Positions 17,117 to 26,097 of a DNA stretch of 35,133 nt are shown here, piece by piece (positions within the stretch are counted from its first letter, which is position 1; every line of letters starts with the position of its first letter). The translations under genes and the position numbers were made by a program. The notes beneath the pieces are model-generated. The model was given only the letters and a program-made list of their open reading frames with translations, searched no databases and was not told the origin of the DNA. Origin of the DNA: an uncultured Caryophanales bacterium (lineage in GTDB: Bacteria > Bacillota_I > Bacilli_A > RFN20 > CAG-826); contig CAMJEC010000004.1 of assembly GCA_946404585.1 (NCBI GenBank), positions 1-35,133 of the forward strand, given 5' to 3'.

Positions 17117-18394
17117 ATGCTAAAAGAATTCAGGGTCTCTAACTTCAAATCAATTCAAGAAGAGCAAACTTTTACCATGGAAGCTTGCCCAAAGACTGTT
17201 GTGTCTGAATATCCAGAACACGTTACTAACATTGGTGGAGAAAGATTATTAAAAGTTTCATCCATCTATGGTCCTAATGGCGGTGGTAAATCTAATTTAT
17301 TTAAAGCGCTTAATACTTTTGGATTAATTGTTTTGCAAATGCAAGTATTAAACGATTCAATTAAAAACGAGAACTATTTTCCTAACTTATACACAAATGA
17401 AAAAAATACCAGTTTCACAATGTTTATCGTCAGAGATGGATTTGAAATTGGTTATTCTTTGATTGCTAATTTGAATAACGTACAACAAGTTGTTGCTTCT
17501 GTTTTCTCACTCCAATATGTTTGGGCGATTGATGTTTCAATTGTCGAGGAAGAATTAACTTGTCGTAAAATAGGTGAAAGCACTTTTAAAACGGTCTTTA
17601 AAAGAAATAAAGATGGAAGTGTAGTTTCTGATGCTTTAGATGACATCGATTTAATTAAAAATCAGAGATTATTATCTAAAAACCAAACTTTTATTAAGTA
17701 CTTCAAAGATTCTTTTGTTAGAGGGAATACTGAATCTGAAGTTACTCCATTATTCTTGTTTTATGATGAAATCGCTTCATATGTTTGGGCAAGAAGAGAA
17801 TTAAGAACATTTAATTATTTACAAGACGCTGTTAGTTTATTAACTCCTTGCTTAAATAAAGCTAGAGAGATGCTTAATGCATTAGATATGAGAATCACAA
17901 AGCTCTATTTCAAGGAAAAAGACCCAGGTGTGTATTACTTATATATTGAAAGAAAGACTGAAGATGGCAAAACCATTTCTATTCCATTAGCCAATGAATC
18001 TAGTGGCACCATTAAAGCGGTCAATATTATCTTTGATATTCTTGTTTCTAAAGAAGAAAGCGTCTGCATCGCAGATGACTTTGATGCGCATTTACATCCA
18101 AAGCTTATTAAAGCAATCGTGGAATTCTTTGCCTGTGAAAATAACAAAAAGAGACAACTTATTTATAACTCTCATGACATTACTAATATGAGCAATAAAC
18201 TTTTTAGAAGAGATGAGATTTGGTTTGCTTATAGAGATGATAATTACGCTACTCAATATGTCCCATTATCAAATATTGTTAACTATAAAGGTGAGATGGT
18301 TAGAAAAGACGCCGTGTATGGTAAACAGTATCTTGAAGGTAGATATGGTGCAGATCCATTCATTAAGAAAGGCTTAGGGTGGTGCAATGATTAA
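17117..18394 (+). CDS. AAA_15-type ATPase, RloA/AbiLi-like
   Basis: 'LKEFRVSNFKSIQEEQTFTMEA', Walker A 'YGPNGGGKSNLFKAL', 'SVCIADDFDAHLHPKLIKAIVEFF', 'LIYNSHDITNMS'. Confidence 0.88.
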   Translation: MLKEFRVSNFKSIQEEQTFTMEACPKTVVSEYPEHVTNIGGERLLKVSSIYGPNGGGKSNLFKALNTFGLIVLQMQVLNDSIKNENYFPNLYTNEKNTSFTMFIVRDGFEIGYSLIANLNNVQQVVASVFSLQYVWAIDVSIVEEELTCRKIGESTFKTVFKRNKDGSVVSDALDDIDLIKNQRLLSKNQTFIKYFKDSFVRGNTESEVTPLFLFYDEIASYVWARRELRTFNYLQDAVSLLTPCLNKAREMLNALDMRITKLYFKEKDPGVYYLYIERKTEDGKTISIPLANESSGTIKAVNIIFDILVSKEESVCIADDFDAHLHPKLIKAIVEFFACENNKKRQLIYNSHDITNMSNKLFRRDEIWFAYRDDNYATQYVPLSNIVNYKGEMVRKDAVYGKQYLEGRYGADPFIKKGLGWCND

Positions 18395-19079
18395 ACTACG
18401 TGGTAGAAAGAACATACCCCTAACACTTATGGCTTTTGGTAGGCACTTAGTCTACGCCGAAGGAACAAAAACAGAGCCGCTATATGTGGAAGATTTAAAA
18501 CTATTTGTTTCTGAGCAATTAAATGTTTCAAAAGAAGACATTGAAATAGTGCCAGTTAAAACCAATAAAAGTCAGCATACTGTTGAACTAGTTCAATATG
18601 CAATTAAAGATGTTGAAAAGCGCTTAAATAATCAAGAAACAATTAATTACGTATGGATTTTCTATGATAAAGATGACTATCAGGATTTTGATAAAGCATA
18701 TAAATTAATCAAAAAGCAAAATAAGGTAGGCTCTGATATTGAATGGAAAGCGTGTTGGTCAAATGAATGCTTTGAAGTATGGGCTTATCATTATTTTGAA
18801 AATTTAGAATCACAAATTGATAGAAAACTATATATTGAGAAGATTAATGATTTCTTAAAGAAAAATGGCTGTAAAGAGAAATACAACAAAACAAGAAAAG
18901 ATATACATCACTTTCTAACAAACAATGGTGGCGATATAAGATTGGCCACTAAATATATGAAAGCAAAAGACACTAATTCTGATAGCAAACCAAATCCATC
19001 AAGTGGAATATATCAATTCGCGGAATATCTATTGGTCTATATTGATAACGAAAAAGCAAAAACCAAAAGAATGAATTAA
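18387..19079 (+). CDS. RloB/AbiLii family protein (TOPRIM-like)
   Basis: 'HLVYAEGTKTEPLYVEDLK', 'NYVWIFYDKDDYQDFDKAYKLI', 'WKACWSNECFEVWAYHYFE' typical of RloB; overlaps the RloA-like gene by 8 nt. Confidence 0.88.
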   Translation: MIKLRGRKNIPLTLMAFGRHLVYAEGTKTEPLYVEDLKLFVSEQLNVSKEDIEIVPVKTNKSQHTVELVQYAIKDVEKRLNNQETINYVWIFYDKDDYQDFDKAYKLIKKQNKVGSDIEWKACWSNECFEVWAYHYFENLESQIDRKLYIEKINDFLKKNGCKEKYNKTRKDIHHFLTNNGGDIRLATKYMKAKDTNSDSKPNPSSGIYQFAEYLLVYIDNEKAKTKRMN

Positions 19080-19111
19080 ATAGGAATTAATCCATCAAGA
19101 ATTCTATATAT

Positions 19112-19137
19112 GCGCCTCTTTAAACGGAGGCGCTTTT
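19112..19137 (+). terminator. Rho-independent terminator
   Basis: GCGCCTC-TTTAAAC-GGAGGCGC-TTTT. Confidence 0.75.
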
Positions 19138-19150
19138 AAAAGAATAATCT

Positions 19151-19178
19151 TTGAATAATAAAAAAGAGTTTGTATACT
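19151..19178 (+). promoter_or_regulatory. Promoter placing the predicted transcription start at or next to ATG 19185
   Basis: TTGAAT (19151-19156), 16-nt spacer, TATACT (19173-19178), then 6 nt to ATG. Confidence 0.6.
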
Positions 19179-19184
19179 CTTCTT

Positions 19185-20336
19185 ATGAAACCAATATCTA
19201 AGCTCATTACTAATATGAAGCCTTCTGGCATCAGAGAGTTCTTTAACTATGCTTCTGAAAGGCCAGAGATTACATCGTTGGGTGTGGGGGAACCAGATTT
19301 CACAACACCCCAACCAATTATTGATGCTGCTGAAGAGAGTTTGGATAAAGGCAAAACATTCTATACCTCTAACCAAGGCTTACCATCTTTAAGAAAGAGA
19401 ATTAGTAAATACTTACAAGATAGATTTGGAGTAGACTATAACTCCGATGCAATGATATTAACTGCTGGATCGTCACAAGGCATCTTAGCGGCTTTAATGG
19501 CAATTATTAATCCAGGTGATGAAGTCATCGTTACTGAACCAACATATATCTGCTATATCCCAGATATTGAAATGTGTGGTGGTAAAGCAGTAGTGATTCC
19601 TTTAAAAGCGGAGAATAACTTCAAACTCACAAAAGAAGAACTTGCTTCACACATCACTCCAAAGACTAAAGCAGTCTTCTTATCTTTCCCTAATAACCCA
19701 ACTGGGGCAATTATGACCAGAGAAGATTTAAAAGAAATAGCGCCTTTAATCTTGGATAATGACCTATACGTTATTAGTGATGAAATATATGCTGAATTAA
19801 CATATGGTAGAAAGCATTGCTCAATCGCGGCCTTGCCAGGCTTTAAGGAAAGAACCATCTTAATAAATGGCTTCTCTAAAGCTTTCGCTATGACTGGTTG
19901 GAGATTAGGCTATGTATGCGCTCCTAAAGAAATACTTGATCAAATATTAAAGATTCAACAATATATCATGCTCAGTGCTCCTACAATGGCGCAGTATGGT
20001 GCGAAAGCCGCATTAGATTACTGTATACCTGATATGGAAAACATGGTCGCGGAGTACAATCGTAGAAGAGAATACCTATTAAAGTCATTTAAAGAACTCG
20101 GTATAGATTGTTTTAACGCTGAAGGTGCATTCTATTTATTCCCGTCTATTAAGAAGTTTGGAATGTCTTCTAGAGAATTCTGCTTAAAACTATTAAATGA
20201 ATATGATGTCTTAGTTGTTCCAGGAACAGCATTTGGTGATAGTGGTGAAGGCTATATCAGAATTAGCTATGCTGCGAGTATGGAAAAAATAGCATCTTTT
20301 ATTGATGCGTTGAAACAACTGTGTGATAAAGAATAG
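19185..20336 (+). CDS. Class I/II PLP-dependent aminotransferase
   Basis: 'SLGVGEPDFTTPQPIIDAA', 'SFPNNPTGAIMTREDL', 'LINGFSKAFAMTGWRLGYVCAP'. Confidence 0.92.
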   Translation: MKPISKLITNMKPSGIREFFNYASERPEITSLGVGEPDFTTPQPIIDAAEESLDKGKTFYTSNQGLPSLRKRISKYLQDRFGVDYNSDAMILTAGSSQGILAALMAIINPGDEVIVTEPTYICYIPDIEMCGGKAVVIPLKAENNFKLTKEELASHITPKTKAVFLSFPNNPTGAIMTREDLKEIAPLILDNDLYVISDEIYAELTYGRKHCSIAALPGFKERTILINGFSKAFAMTGWRLGYVCAPKEILDQILKIQQYIMLSAPTMAQYGAKAALDYCIPDMENMVAEYNRRREYLLKSFKELGIDCFNAEGAFYLFPSIKKFGMSSREFCLKLLNEYDVLVVPGTAFGDSGEGYIRISYAASMEKIASFIDALKQLCDKE

Positions 20337-20365
20337 AGTATTTAGACATTTAGTTACAATTACTT

Positions 20366-21115
20366 ATGACAAACCAAAACGATAATCCTTCCTTAATTAA
20401 TCGCGATGTTCTTGCTGAAGTTCTTTCTAATTTTATTGATGCATTAAAAAAAGCAGAAGATGACTTCTCAACTTCTTTGTTTAATACATTCAACAACCTA
20501 GTTGAAATCTATAAAGACTCACAAATATCGCAGGAAGAAAAAGAACGAATTTTAGATTTATCCAGAAAACTTGCGGATGAGCAAATGATTGCTACTTTAG
20601 ATGAAGATGTTGCTTTTTTTGAAAATTTTAAATGCACATCAAAGAACATAAAAACTTTCTATAATCGTTATTCTAAAGGAGAAGAATTCTCTTATTTGAT
20701 TAGCGAATTAAAAGAATCCGAGAAGATAGATAAACGATATTTACTGGAGGCTATCAAAAACTATAAGCACAAAAGCTACATGTCATGTGCAATGCTTCTG
20801 CTATCTATCATTGATGCCCGTTTTCTTTTGACGAGTGAAGACGAGAATGGTTTAAAAAGAAAACTAACAAGCACGTTAGCGTTAGAAAAGTTAGAAGAAA
20901 TAAAAGAAGAAAAAACATTAGATTTCGTTTTTTTAATAGAAACAAATACGTTGTTTATTCTATGCAATATGTTTAAGCACGCTCATAATTTCAAAAAAGA
21001 ACCTGATTACATAAACAGGAATTTCCTTTTTCATGGGCTTTCCAAAAGAAGAATTGATAAATATGACTGTATAAAACTTTTTATCATATGCTCATATGTG
21101 AATTATCTATTTTAA
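20366..21115 (+). CDS. Putative HEPN-domain protein
   Basis: C-terminal 'DYINRNFLFHGLSKRRIDKYDCIKLF' contains an R-N-x3-H HEPN-type motif in a helical protein. Confidence 0.55.
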   Translation: MTNQNDNPSLINRDVLAEVLSNFIDALKKAEDDFSTSLFNTFNNLVEIYKDSQISQEEKERILDLSRKLADEQMIATLDEDVAFFENFKCTSKNIKTFYNRYSKGEEFSYLISELKESEKIDKRYLLEAIKNYKHKSYMSCAMLLLSIIDARFLLTSEDENGLKRKLTSTLALEKLEEIKEEKTLDFVFLIETNTLFILCNMFKHAHNFKKEPDYINRNFLFHGLSKRRIDKYDCIKLFIICSYVNYLF

Positions 21116-21204
21116 ATATTTGTAAGATATGTGCTTCTAATATTTGTTTGACGATAACTAATTTTTTTATTACCATATTGTTGTTTAGTATTCGGCTATT
21201 TTAG

Positions 21205-22488
21205 ATGGGCACAATTAAAGAATTCTACAAGAGCAGACCACATTTTTTTAAGATGATTGATGATTCGACGTTTCTTTTTTGTGTGCTGAAGAATATTGAT
21301 TATAAAAAAGAAGAAGTTGAAGTAGAAAAATACTACGTCGCTCAAAGAGAATATAACATCTTTAAAAATAAAGTATTTAATGGATGTGTCGATGGTAAAA
21401 TCGACATTCCTAAAATAGGTCATTGTGCGAATACCTTATCGTTCAGTTCTTTTTTTGATATTTTTAATATCAGCATTAAAGAAGCGTCTTTGAACAATAA
21501 AACAAGTGTTATAAATGAAATAAATGCTCAATTATCATCAATTGCCCTTACGGTGAGAAAAAGTAAATATGTAAGAATAAATGACTTTGGAAAATTAAAC
21601 GAAGAGCTCGAAAGAGTATTTCGTGAAGGCAGTAACAACATTGAGGAAATAAAATGGCTTCCTGATGACGGAAAAGAAAAGTTCTTAAGACTATTCAATG
21701 TCGGACAAGCGAATTGCTCAGCTCTCTATTACGATAAAAAAGTGGTTTCATTTTTTGATTTAGGAAACAAAAACAGAAGAAATGGAGAGCCAGTAGCAGT
21801 GTTAAAAAGAAGTCTTAGCAATAATGAGATGCCTGTATCTATTATCATATCTCATTTCCATGATGATCACGTGAATTTGGCTAACTATCTACCTTTCAAA
21901 AAGTTTGGACAAGTTCTGTTTATCTTTCCGTTTGTAAAAAACCCAAATAACATATGCTATAAAGCTAGATTTTTAGTTCTTGCTGCTCATGCGTGTCCTT
22001 CAAAAATATATTTTGTTAAGGAAAGCGTCCCTGTTCCATTAATTGTTAACAACATCAAATTATATAAGGGCCGCAACATGGGCGATACTCTTGAAAATGA
22101 CATAGTTAATGCGGAAGGGATTATTTCATCATTCAACCTAAACGGAAAGAAAGTTGTAATTCCCGGTGATTCTTATTATGAAAACTGGCCAACTAAACTT
22201 GATGCTGATTATCTTGTTATTCCTCATCATGGAAGCGAATACGTTGGTGATTTAAGCAACATTAAAACGGAAAAAGTTAAGAAAGCATTTATTTTTTCAA
22301 AAAGAAATAGTAAATACCACCACCCAAATTTAGTTCACGCTAAAAAATTTACTAGGGTTGAGTTATTTTCGAACAGTATTAAAAATGGCCAAAACGTAAT
22401 GTTTGATAAAAGTGAAATGATTTACGAAGAAGACTTACCACATGGAATCTTTTTCAAAAATAACTCGCGACATACAGACTGGGAGTAA
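21205..22488 (+). CDS. MBL-fold metallo-hydrolase (ComEC/Rec2-like metallo-beta-lactamase domain)
   Basis: 'LFNVGQANCSALYYDKKVVSFFDLG', 'IISHFHDDHVNL' (HxHxDH), 'VVIPGDSYYENW', 'YLVIPHHGSEYVGD'. Confidence 0.85.
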   Translation: MGTIKEFYKSRPHFFKMIDDSTFLFCVLKNIDYKKEEVEVEKYYVAQREYNIFKNKVFNGCVDGKIDIPKIGHCANTLSFSSFFDIFNISIKEASLNNKTSVINEINAQLSSIALTVRKSKYVRINDFGKLNEELERVFREGSNNIEEIKWLPDDGKEKFLRLFNVGQANCSALYYDKKVVSFFDLGNKNRRNGEPVAVLKRSLSNNEMPVSIIISHFHDDHVNLANYLPFKKFGQVLFIFPFVKNPNNICYKARFLVLAAHACPSKIYFVKESVPVPLIVNNIKLYKGRNMGDTLENDIVNAEGIISSFNLNGKKVVIPGDSYYENWPTKLDADYLVIPHHGSEYVGDLSNIKTEKVKKAFIFSKRNSKYHHPNLVHAKKFTRVELFSNSIKNGQNVMFDKSEMIYEEDLPHGIFFKNNSRHTDWE

Positions 22489-22512
22489 TAGATAATCTCC
22501 ATTATCTTTATT

Positions 22513-23343
22513 GTGAGCAACAACATTATGGATACGAATGAATTAAGTAGAACCAAATTATACGAATACGCATCTAAGAATATACGAAAGATTGATATTT
22601 CTTTTAACTCTGTTGATGTTGTTTCAAATGTTTTGTCTCAGAGCTCTTTATTTCTTAATAAAATCGAGCCAATGGTTCGTCAAGACAAAACTGCTGAAGA
22701 TTTTGACAAGATTTTTGAAGAAAGCTTAGCGGCAATTAAGGATGAAACCATGAAGGAGAGACTTAATTCATCATTCCTAGAGCGCAAAAAAGCTATAGAA
22801 AAGAAAAAGCCTAAGTCTTTTGAGTCTTGGTTTGCGATTGTTTTGAACGCCCTTATTGATTATCAAAACAAAATAATTGAAGAGCAATACATATTTTCTG
22901 AAAAACTAAATAAAACAGTAGGAGATGGCAAGAATAGGAAAAAGACTTTTTTATCCTATGCCTTTGAAGATAAGGGGCTTTCTCTCTCCCTTTATATTTA
23001 TTTTCATCTACATGGTGGATTTTTATATGTTGACTGGATGTGGAACAAGGCAATTAAAAAATGCTCTCTTCTAAAAAGTATTATCAACAAAGAATTGAAA
23101 ACTTCTGCTCAGTTATTATTTTTAAGAACAACTACTAGCGAACTCAAAATTCAAGGTAACCACACGATAAGACAATGGTGCTCTTGGGAAATAGGTAACT
23201 TCTATACAAAAAGACCTAACGAAAAATTCATTTTAGATTTTTATTCCACGGCAAGTAACAATTTCTTTTTAGAAACATTCAAAGTTATGAAAAATGTTGT
23301 GAAAGGAAGAATTGTTGAAAAGAAAAACAATATAGGAGATTAA
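22513..23343 (+). CDS. TIR-like domain protein
   Basis: 'KKTFLSYAFEDKGLSLSLYIYFHLHGGFLYVDWMW', 'AQLLFLRTTTSELKIQGNHTIRQWCSWEIGNFYTK'; GTG start, ATG 22528 alternative. Confidence 0.7.
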   Translation: MSNNIMDTNELSRTKLYEYASKNIRKIDISFNSVDVVSNVLSQSSLFLNKIEPMVRQDKTAEDFDKIFEESLAAIKDETMKERLNSSFLERKKAIEKKKPKSFESWFAIVLNALIDYQNKIIEEQYIFSEKLNKTVGDGKNRKKTFLSYAFEDKGLSLSLYIYFHLHGGFLYVDWMWNKAIKKCSLLKSIINKELKTSAQLLFLRTTTSELKIQGNHTIRQWCSWEIGNFYTKRPNEKFILDFYSTASNNFFLETFKVMKNVVKGRIVEKKNNIGD

Positions 23344-23345
23344 GT

Positions 23346-24077
23346 ATGGGGCACAAGATATTCATAAGCTATAAATTTCATGACACACATGTCTATCAAG
23401 AAGTTAAACATGATTTGTTCGAAGCTAGAAAAGTAGGGGAAAGAACTCCAAGAGAGTATGTTAATGTTTTGGAAACATATATAAAAGAACATTCTGCCCA
23501 TTATTATAAAGCTGAAGAAGATAACGAACCGTTAGACGGAAAAACTGATGAGCAAATATGGGAATTTCTTAAAGACAAGATGTTCGATTCCACGATGACG
23601 ATTGTTTTAATTTCGCCATGTATGAAAGAAAACAAAAGAGAGAAAGATCAATGGATACCACGTGAAATACAATATTCTTTAGGTATTCAAACAAGAAATA
23701 ATGCGAGTGGAAATCCAGTTAGAAGCAACACAAACGCTATGATGGCAATAGTTCTTCCTGACGAAAATGGAAAGTACGATTACTATTTCGAAGATAAGAA
23801 GTGCTGTCCAGATGGATGCCGTGTTAATAAAACAAGCACATTGTTCTACATACTTAAGAAAAACGTTTTTAATTTGAAAGACGGTAATAGTTTTCGCATT
23901 TGTGAAAAAGAATCAAAAATTTATTCTGGCGGCAACCATTCATTTATTCCATTTTACAAATGGTGTGATGTCAATAATGAACAAAAGCTCGAGAAAGCAA
24001 TTGAACATTCTTTTGAAATATTAAACAATAGAGAAAAATACGACATTTGTCATGAAATAGAACCAAGGAGTAATTAG
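23346..24077 (+). CDS. TIR domain protein, ThsB-like
   Basis: 'GHKIFISYKFHDTHVYQEV', 'IWEFLKDKMFDSTMTIVLISPCMKENKREKDQWIPREIQYSLG'. Confidence 0.82.
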   Translation: MGHKIFISYKFHDTHVYQEVKHDLFEARKVGERTPREYVNVLETYIKEHSAHYYKAEEDNEPLDGKTDEQIWEFLKDKMFDSTMTIVLISPCMKENKREKDQWIPREIQYSLGIQTRNNASGNPVRSNTNAMMAIVLPDENGKYDYYFEDKKCCPDGCRVNKTSTLFYILKKNVFNLKDGNSFRICEKESKIYSGGNHSFIPFYKWCDVNNEQKLEKAIEHSFEILNNREKYDICHEIEPRSN

Positions 24078-24079
24078 AT

Positions 24080-25420
24080 ATGAGCATGCGTGATAACTAT
24101 TTGCTTAAAAGAACAGAAATACTTATTGTTTTTGCCAACAATGAAGAATTTAAAGGTTTTAAGGAATTTATTAGTGGAAAAACATCAATTAAAGTTGGAA
24201 ATACTTTTTTTGTAGCGGGTCGAGAGATTACCCCAATTATTGCTTACAACTATCATATTTGTTGCTTTTTGACTTCGTCGCCGGTAGGTGGATTAAGTAT
24301 CAGTGCAGAATTAAATAATGTTGCTAATTATTTTGAGAATCTAGCTTATATAGTCAACATAGGTTGTTGTGCCACAGCAAAGAAAAAAGTCGAAAAAGAC
24401 GTTATTTTTGCAGAAAAAATATTTGATGCTGATTTAAAAAAAGAAGAAAAACGTGGGACAAAATACTATTGTTCAGAGAATAAACATCTACATTTTGACA
24501 ATGCAATAAAAGCCTTTGTGGATGGTTTTAAGTGCCAAGATTTTAAAGCCATGTATGAGCCAATTATTTCGAGTTCATCTCTTGTTAGAAATTTTTGGAA
24601 GAAAAGGAGCTATTTGAAACAATATCCCACTGGTAAGGGCATTGAGATGGAAGGCAAAGCCGTTTCTGATTATGCTCTTCAAAGAGGAATCGAATGGATG
24701 CTTATAAAGGGAACAAGCGATAACGCTATCAAAAAGGATAGTAGTGCATTGCAAAGACCAATGACAAAATATGCAACGCAATTATTTTTTGGATTGCTAA
24801 AGAAAGAATTATTGAAAAGAAAAAGGCTCCCTGTGTTTGTAGGAGGCGCTGTTGCCCCAGGCTGTGAATTTAATGATAGAGATAGTTATATCAATGTAGA
24901 AAACGATTCTTTTGAATTGGGTAAGACTCTTTACGAAGCAAATTACAAAGTGGTAAATGGTCTAGGCCTCGGAGTTGGCACGAGTCTACTTGCTTCGGCA
25001 TATGACTATTGTATAAGCAATAGCATTAATGAAATTTCTGAATGTGTGGAAGTGTTTCCATTTCCTAGAATGATTGGACAGAAAGTTAACAATTTAAGTG
25101 AGTTTTACAGAAAACATAGAAAAATGATGATTGATAAATCTCTTATAGGCATATTTATTTTTGGCGATAACAGCAAAAAAGGAAAAAGCAATGGACTTCA
25201 AGAAGAATACGATGAATGTGGTGCGTCTATGTTGCCAAGGTTTGTCATACCAACCGAAGGATATTATTCTTGCGATTTGTTTGATAGCCACAGTTATAAA
25301 GGGATGAGTGATGTAATCGCAAAAAACTGTAAAAAGATTAAGAAGGAAAACAGCTTTTCAAATAACTTGAAAATTATTATGAAATCTATCCAAGACTTGG
25401 ATGAGTATTTTTACAATTAG
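24080..25420 (+). CDS. Nucleoside phosphorylase-like domain fused to a C-terminal SLOG (ThsA-like) domain
   Basis: N-terminal half 'PVGGLSISAELNNVANYFENLAYIVNIGCCA...GIEMEGKAVSDYALQRGIEWMLIKGTSDNA' (PNP/MTAN family); C-terminal half 'VFVGGAVAPG...VVNGLGLGVGTSLLASAYDY...EVFPFPRM...YRKHRKMMIDKSLIGIFIFGDN...GLQEEYDECGASMLPRFVIPTEG' (SLOG as in ThsA). Confidence 0.8.
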   Translation: MSMRDNYLLKRTEILIVFANNEEFKGFKEFISGKTSIKVGNTFFVAGREITPIIAYNYHICCFLTSSPVGGLSISAELNNVANYFENLAYIVNIGCCATAKKKVEKDVIFAEKIFDADLKKEEKRGTKYYCSENKHLHFDNAIKAFVDGFKCQDFKAMYEPIISSSSLVRNFWKKRSYLKQYPTGKGIEMEGKAVSDYALQRGIEWMLIKGTSDNAIKKDSSALQRPMTKYATQLFFGLLKKELLKRKRLPVFVGGAVAPGCEFNDRDSYINVENDSFELGKTLYEANYKVVNGLGLGVGTSLLASAYDYCISNSINEISECVEVFPFPRMIGQKVNNLSEFYRKHRKMMIDKSLIGIFIFGDNSKKGKSNGLQEEYDECGASMLPRFVIPTEGYYSCDLFDSHSYKGMSDVIAKNCKKIKKENSFSNNLKIIMKSIQDLDEYFYN

Positions 25421-25460
25421 TTTGATTATCGAAGATTGTGTAATTAGAGGAGGAATATTT

Positions 25461-26054
25461 ATGGGACACAGAGTTTTCGTATCGTACAAGTATAGTGATG
25501 CAGTTAACACAAGAGAAGAGATAAGAAAGAAGTTGGGCGATGAAGGACAATACTACAATGGAGAAAAAGGATTTGTAGCATTAAACAATGCCGATTCTAC
25601 AATCAAAGAGTATCTTAAAGAGATGATTTTTGGTACCTCTGTGACAGTTGTTATCATTTCTCCGCAAGTTGTTTTTAGTGAGTGGGTGGACTGGGAGATA
25701 AGATATTCTCTCAGACAACAATCAAGGTTTGATTCTACCTCTTTTAGAAATGGCATAGTTTGTGTAATACAGAGCCAAAAAGATTGGGCTGGTAATGAGA
25801 ATTGTCAATGGGCGTTGGATTCAAACGGAAAATATAAGAGAAACATTTTTCCACAAGCGATTTTAGATAATATGCAGACATATTTTAATGAAAATGCTTA
25901 TTTAAATGCACTATTTGGACTTAAAACAGATTGCGCCAAAGACTATTGCGTCTTAGTTAGCGAAGCATCTTTTAAGAAAGATCCGACAAAATATATTGAA
26001 GAAGCATATAGGCGAGCTCATGATGGTAGCTATGAAGTGGTTGTCAACAAGTGA
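25461..26054 (+). CDS. TIR domain protein, ThsB-like (second copy)
   Basis: 'MGHRVFVSYKYSDAVNTREEIRKKL', 'IKEYLKEMIFGTSVTVVIISPQVVFSEWVDWEIRYSLRQ'; RBS agaggagg before ATG 25461; track start 25401 overlaps the upstream CDS. Confidence 0.82.
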   Translation: MGHRVFVSYKYSDAVNTREEIRKKLGDEGQYYNGEKGFVALNNADSTIKEYLKEMIFGTSVTVVIISPQVVFSEWVDWEIRYSLRQQSRFDSTSFRNGIVCVIQSQKDWAGNENCQWALDSNGKYKRNIFPQAILDNMQTYFNENAYLNALFGLKTDCAKDYCVLVSEASFKKDPTKYIEEAYRRAHDGSYEVVVNK

Positions 26055-26097
26055 GTACGTTAAATAATTGTGCTGTTTTGTGTGATATACTATGAAT

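Noticed and set aside
25401-25460. N-terminal extension of the second ThsB-like ORF
   Set aside because: Overlaps the upstream stop; ATG 25461 has a strong AGGAGG and begins with the conserved MGHRVFVSYK.
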